Positions 4,224 through 5,058 of a stretch of DNA of 5,058 bases are shown here, piece by piece (the stretch's first letter is position 1; each line of letters begins with the position of its first letter). The translations under genes were made by a program, and so were the position numbers. Origin of the DNA: Proteobacteria bacterium UBA981. Lineage in GTDB: Bacteria; Pseudomonadota; Gammaproteobacteria; Ga0077536. Below the pieces are notes generated by a model. The model saw only the letters and a program-made list of their open reading frames with translations, did no database searches and was not told the origin of the DNA. The stretch spans positions 51,834 to 56,891 of the forward strand of contig DBBP01000030.1 of the NCBI GenBank assembly GCA_002292285.1, written 5' to 3'.

Positions 4224-5058
4224 ATGAAGAAATCTATTGCAGGCATTCCTCTACTTGCAAGTGAGTGGCATCCAACAAAGAACGGAGACTTAAAACCGAG
4301 CGAAGTCTCGTATGGAGCACATACTAGGATTTGGTGGCAATGTTCCGTAGATAATCGTCACGAATGGTCGAGCACTGCAGGTAGTCGAGGAAGCAACCAC
4401 ACTGGTTGTCCTTACTGTCGAAATAAGAGGGTGCATGAAACAAATAGTCTGCAAACTCTCAATCCAGAAATTTCAGAAGAATGGCACCCAACGAGGAACA
4501 ACGCACTTACACCTAATGATGTGACTTTTGGGTCTAGGAAGAGAGTTTGGTGGCAGTGTTCTAAAAACCCAGAACACGAGTGGGAAACGGCAGTGCACCA
4601 GAGAACAGGGGGAGACGAAACTGGTTGTCCACACTGTTCTGGAGCATCAACATCCCAACCCGAAATCCGTATTCTGTGTGAATTGAGACATCTGTTAGGT
4701 GATGAAGAGGTTGTTTGGAGAGAACGGATTGATGGTATCGAGGCAGACATCTTCCTACCCAATCACAATCTGGCAATCGAATACGATGGAAATCACTGGC
4801 ACAAAGACAAGTTTGAGAGTGATTTAGAAAAGAATGAGTTCTTCGCAAAACGAGGCATTAGAACGATTAGGGTGCGCCATCGTCCTCTTGAAGCGATATC
4901 AAGACACGATGTGATTGTTCCTCAAAAGAACCTATCCAAACCAGATGTCGATGAACTGGTCTCTCGCATTGCATCTCTTACTGGTTTGTCACTCGATACA
5001 TATGCAAAAGAACCATCGTTTCTAAGTGATGACGAGTTCAGACGGTATGTGAGTTACC
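4224..5058 (+). CDS. Double zinc-ribbon protein with Vsr/PD-(D/E)XK-like nuclease domain, 3'-truncated
   Basis: The frame is open from the ATG at 4224 to the window edge, 278 residues with no stop. Two related modules make up the first half: 12-65 (EWHPTKN, WWQC40, HEW 46-48, C62PYC65) and 84-138 (EWHPTRN, WWQC112, HEW 118-120, C135PHC138). This is the probable zinc-ribbon domain type with WHPTKNG and GCPxC signatures (PF14311-like). The rest resembles the Vsr/EDxHD branch of the PD-(D/E)XK nucleases: E147, D175 in EADIFLP, E186 in IEYDG, then H191 and H193, and GIRTIRVRHRPLEAI (211-225). Such proteins include homing-type and mobile-element nucleases; the zinc ribbons probably bind DNA. The ATG has no clear Shine-Dalgarno; the frame is open upstream to 4119 with only a GTG at 4146, so the start is provisional. 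Codons are A+T richer than in its neighbours, suggesting separate acquisition. Repeat copy B lies just upstream. Biological role unknown. Confidence 0.8.
   Translation, partial: MKKSIAGIPLLASEWHPTKNGDLKPSEVSYGAHTRIWWQCSVDNRHEWSSTAGSRGSNHTGCPYCRNKRVHETNSLQTLNPEISEEWHPTRNNALTPNDVTFGSRKRVWWQCSKNPEHEWETAVHQRTGGDETGCPHCSGASTSQPEIRILCELRHLLGDEEVVWRERIDGIEADIFLPNHNLAIEYDGNHWHKDKFESDLEKNEFFAKRGIRTIRVRHRPLEAISRHDVIVPQKNLSKPDVDELVSRIASLTGLSLDTYAKEPSFLSDDEFRRYVSY

Noticed and set aside
4412..4848. Minus-strand frames of 116 and 95 residues
   Set aside because: They lie opposite the zinc-ribbon nuclease gene, whose motifs are clear on the + strand, and show no features of their own.

Overview
The window holds four partial or complete protein genes, all on the + strand, plus a tRNA fragment and a pair of long intergenic repeats. 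Protein types and gene density indicate a bacterium. The desaturase and crotonase resemble marine gammaproteobacterial proteins, and FGE-fold proteins with GFRLAR-type C-termini occur in sulfur-oxidising and other environmental proteobacteria. Gammaproteobacteria is therefore a plausible but low-confidence guess. The two ends differ in base use: the left gene is G+C rich, while the right-hand nuclease gene is visibly A+T richer.

Left part (1-1332). This is the 3' end of a gene whose product has a helical stretch built from a 48-bp tandem repeat, then a formylglycine-generating-enzyme-like (FGE/SUMF1, C-type-lectin fold) domain. The domain lacks the two catalytic cysteines of true FGE. Its last ~35 residues have the layout of the variable region of a diversity-generating retroelement (DGR) target. 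No reverse transcriptase or template repeat lies in the window. Beyond the gene is about 300 bp without coding sequence, with short CTTTG repeats, a GC hairpin and a likely terminator for minus-strand transcription.

Junction (1333-1384). On the minus strand lies the 3' part of a tRNA-Phe(GAA) gene, from just before the anticodon stem to CCA, with no 5' half next to it. This is the usual scar of tyrosine-recombinase integration into a tRNA gene. By the usual geometry, sequence left of it is native chromosome and sequence right of it is the far end of an integrated element.

Putative island (1385-5058). A gene-free stretch with a large imperfect inverted repeat leads to repeat copy A. Next come a membrane fatty-acid desaturase-family gene and an enoyl-CoA hydratase/isomerase-family gene, 78 bp apart and probably one operon behind a promoter with a TATAAT -10 box. 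Repeat copy B follows, in the same orientation and about 90% identical over 115 bp. Last is the 5' part of a gene for a protein with two zinc-ribbon modules and a Vsr/PD-(D/E)XK-like nuclease domain, cut by the window end. The repeats flank the two-gene lipid cassette, and copy B lies directly upstream of the nuclease gene. The repeats look like structured elements, and the pattern of G-U-compatible changes favours a + strand RNA.

Most worth checking are the apparently orphan DGR-type target and the repeat-cassette-repeat-nuclease layout next to a tRNA attachment scar.
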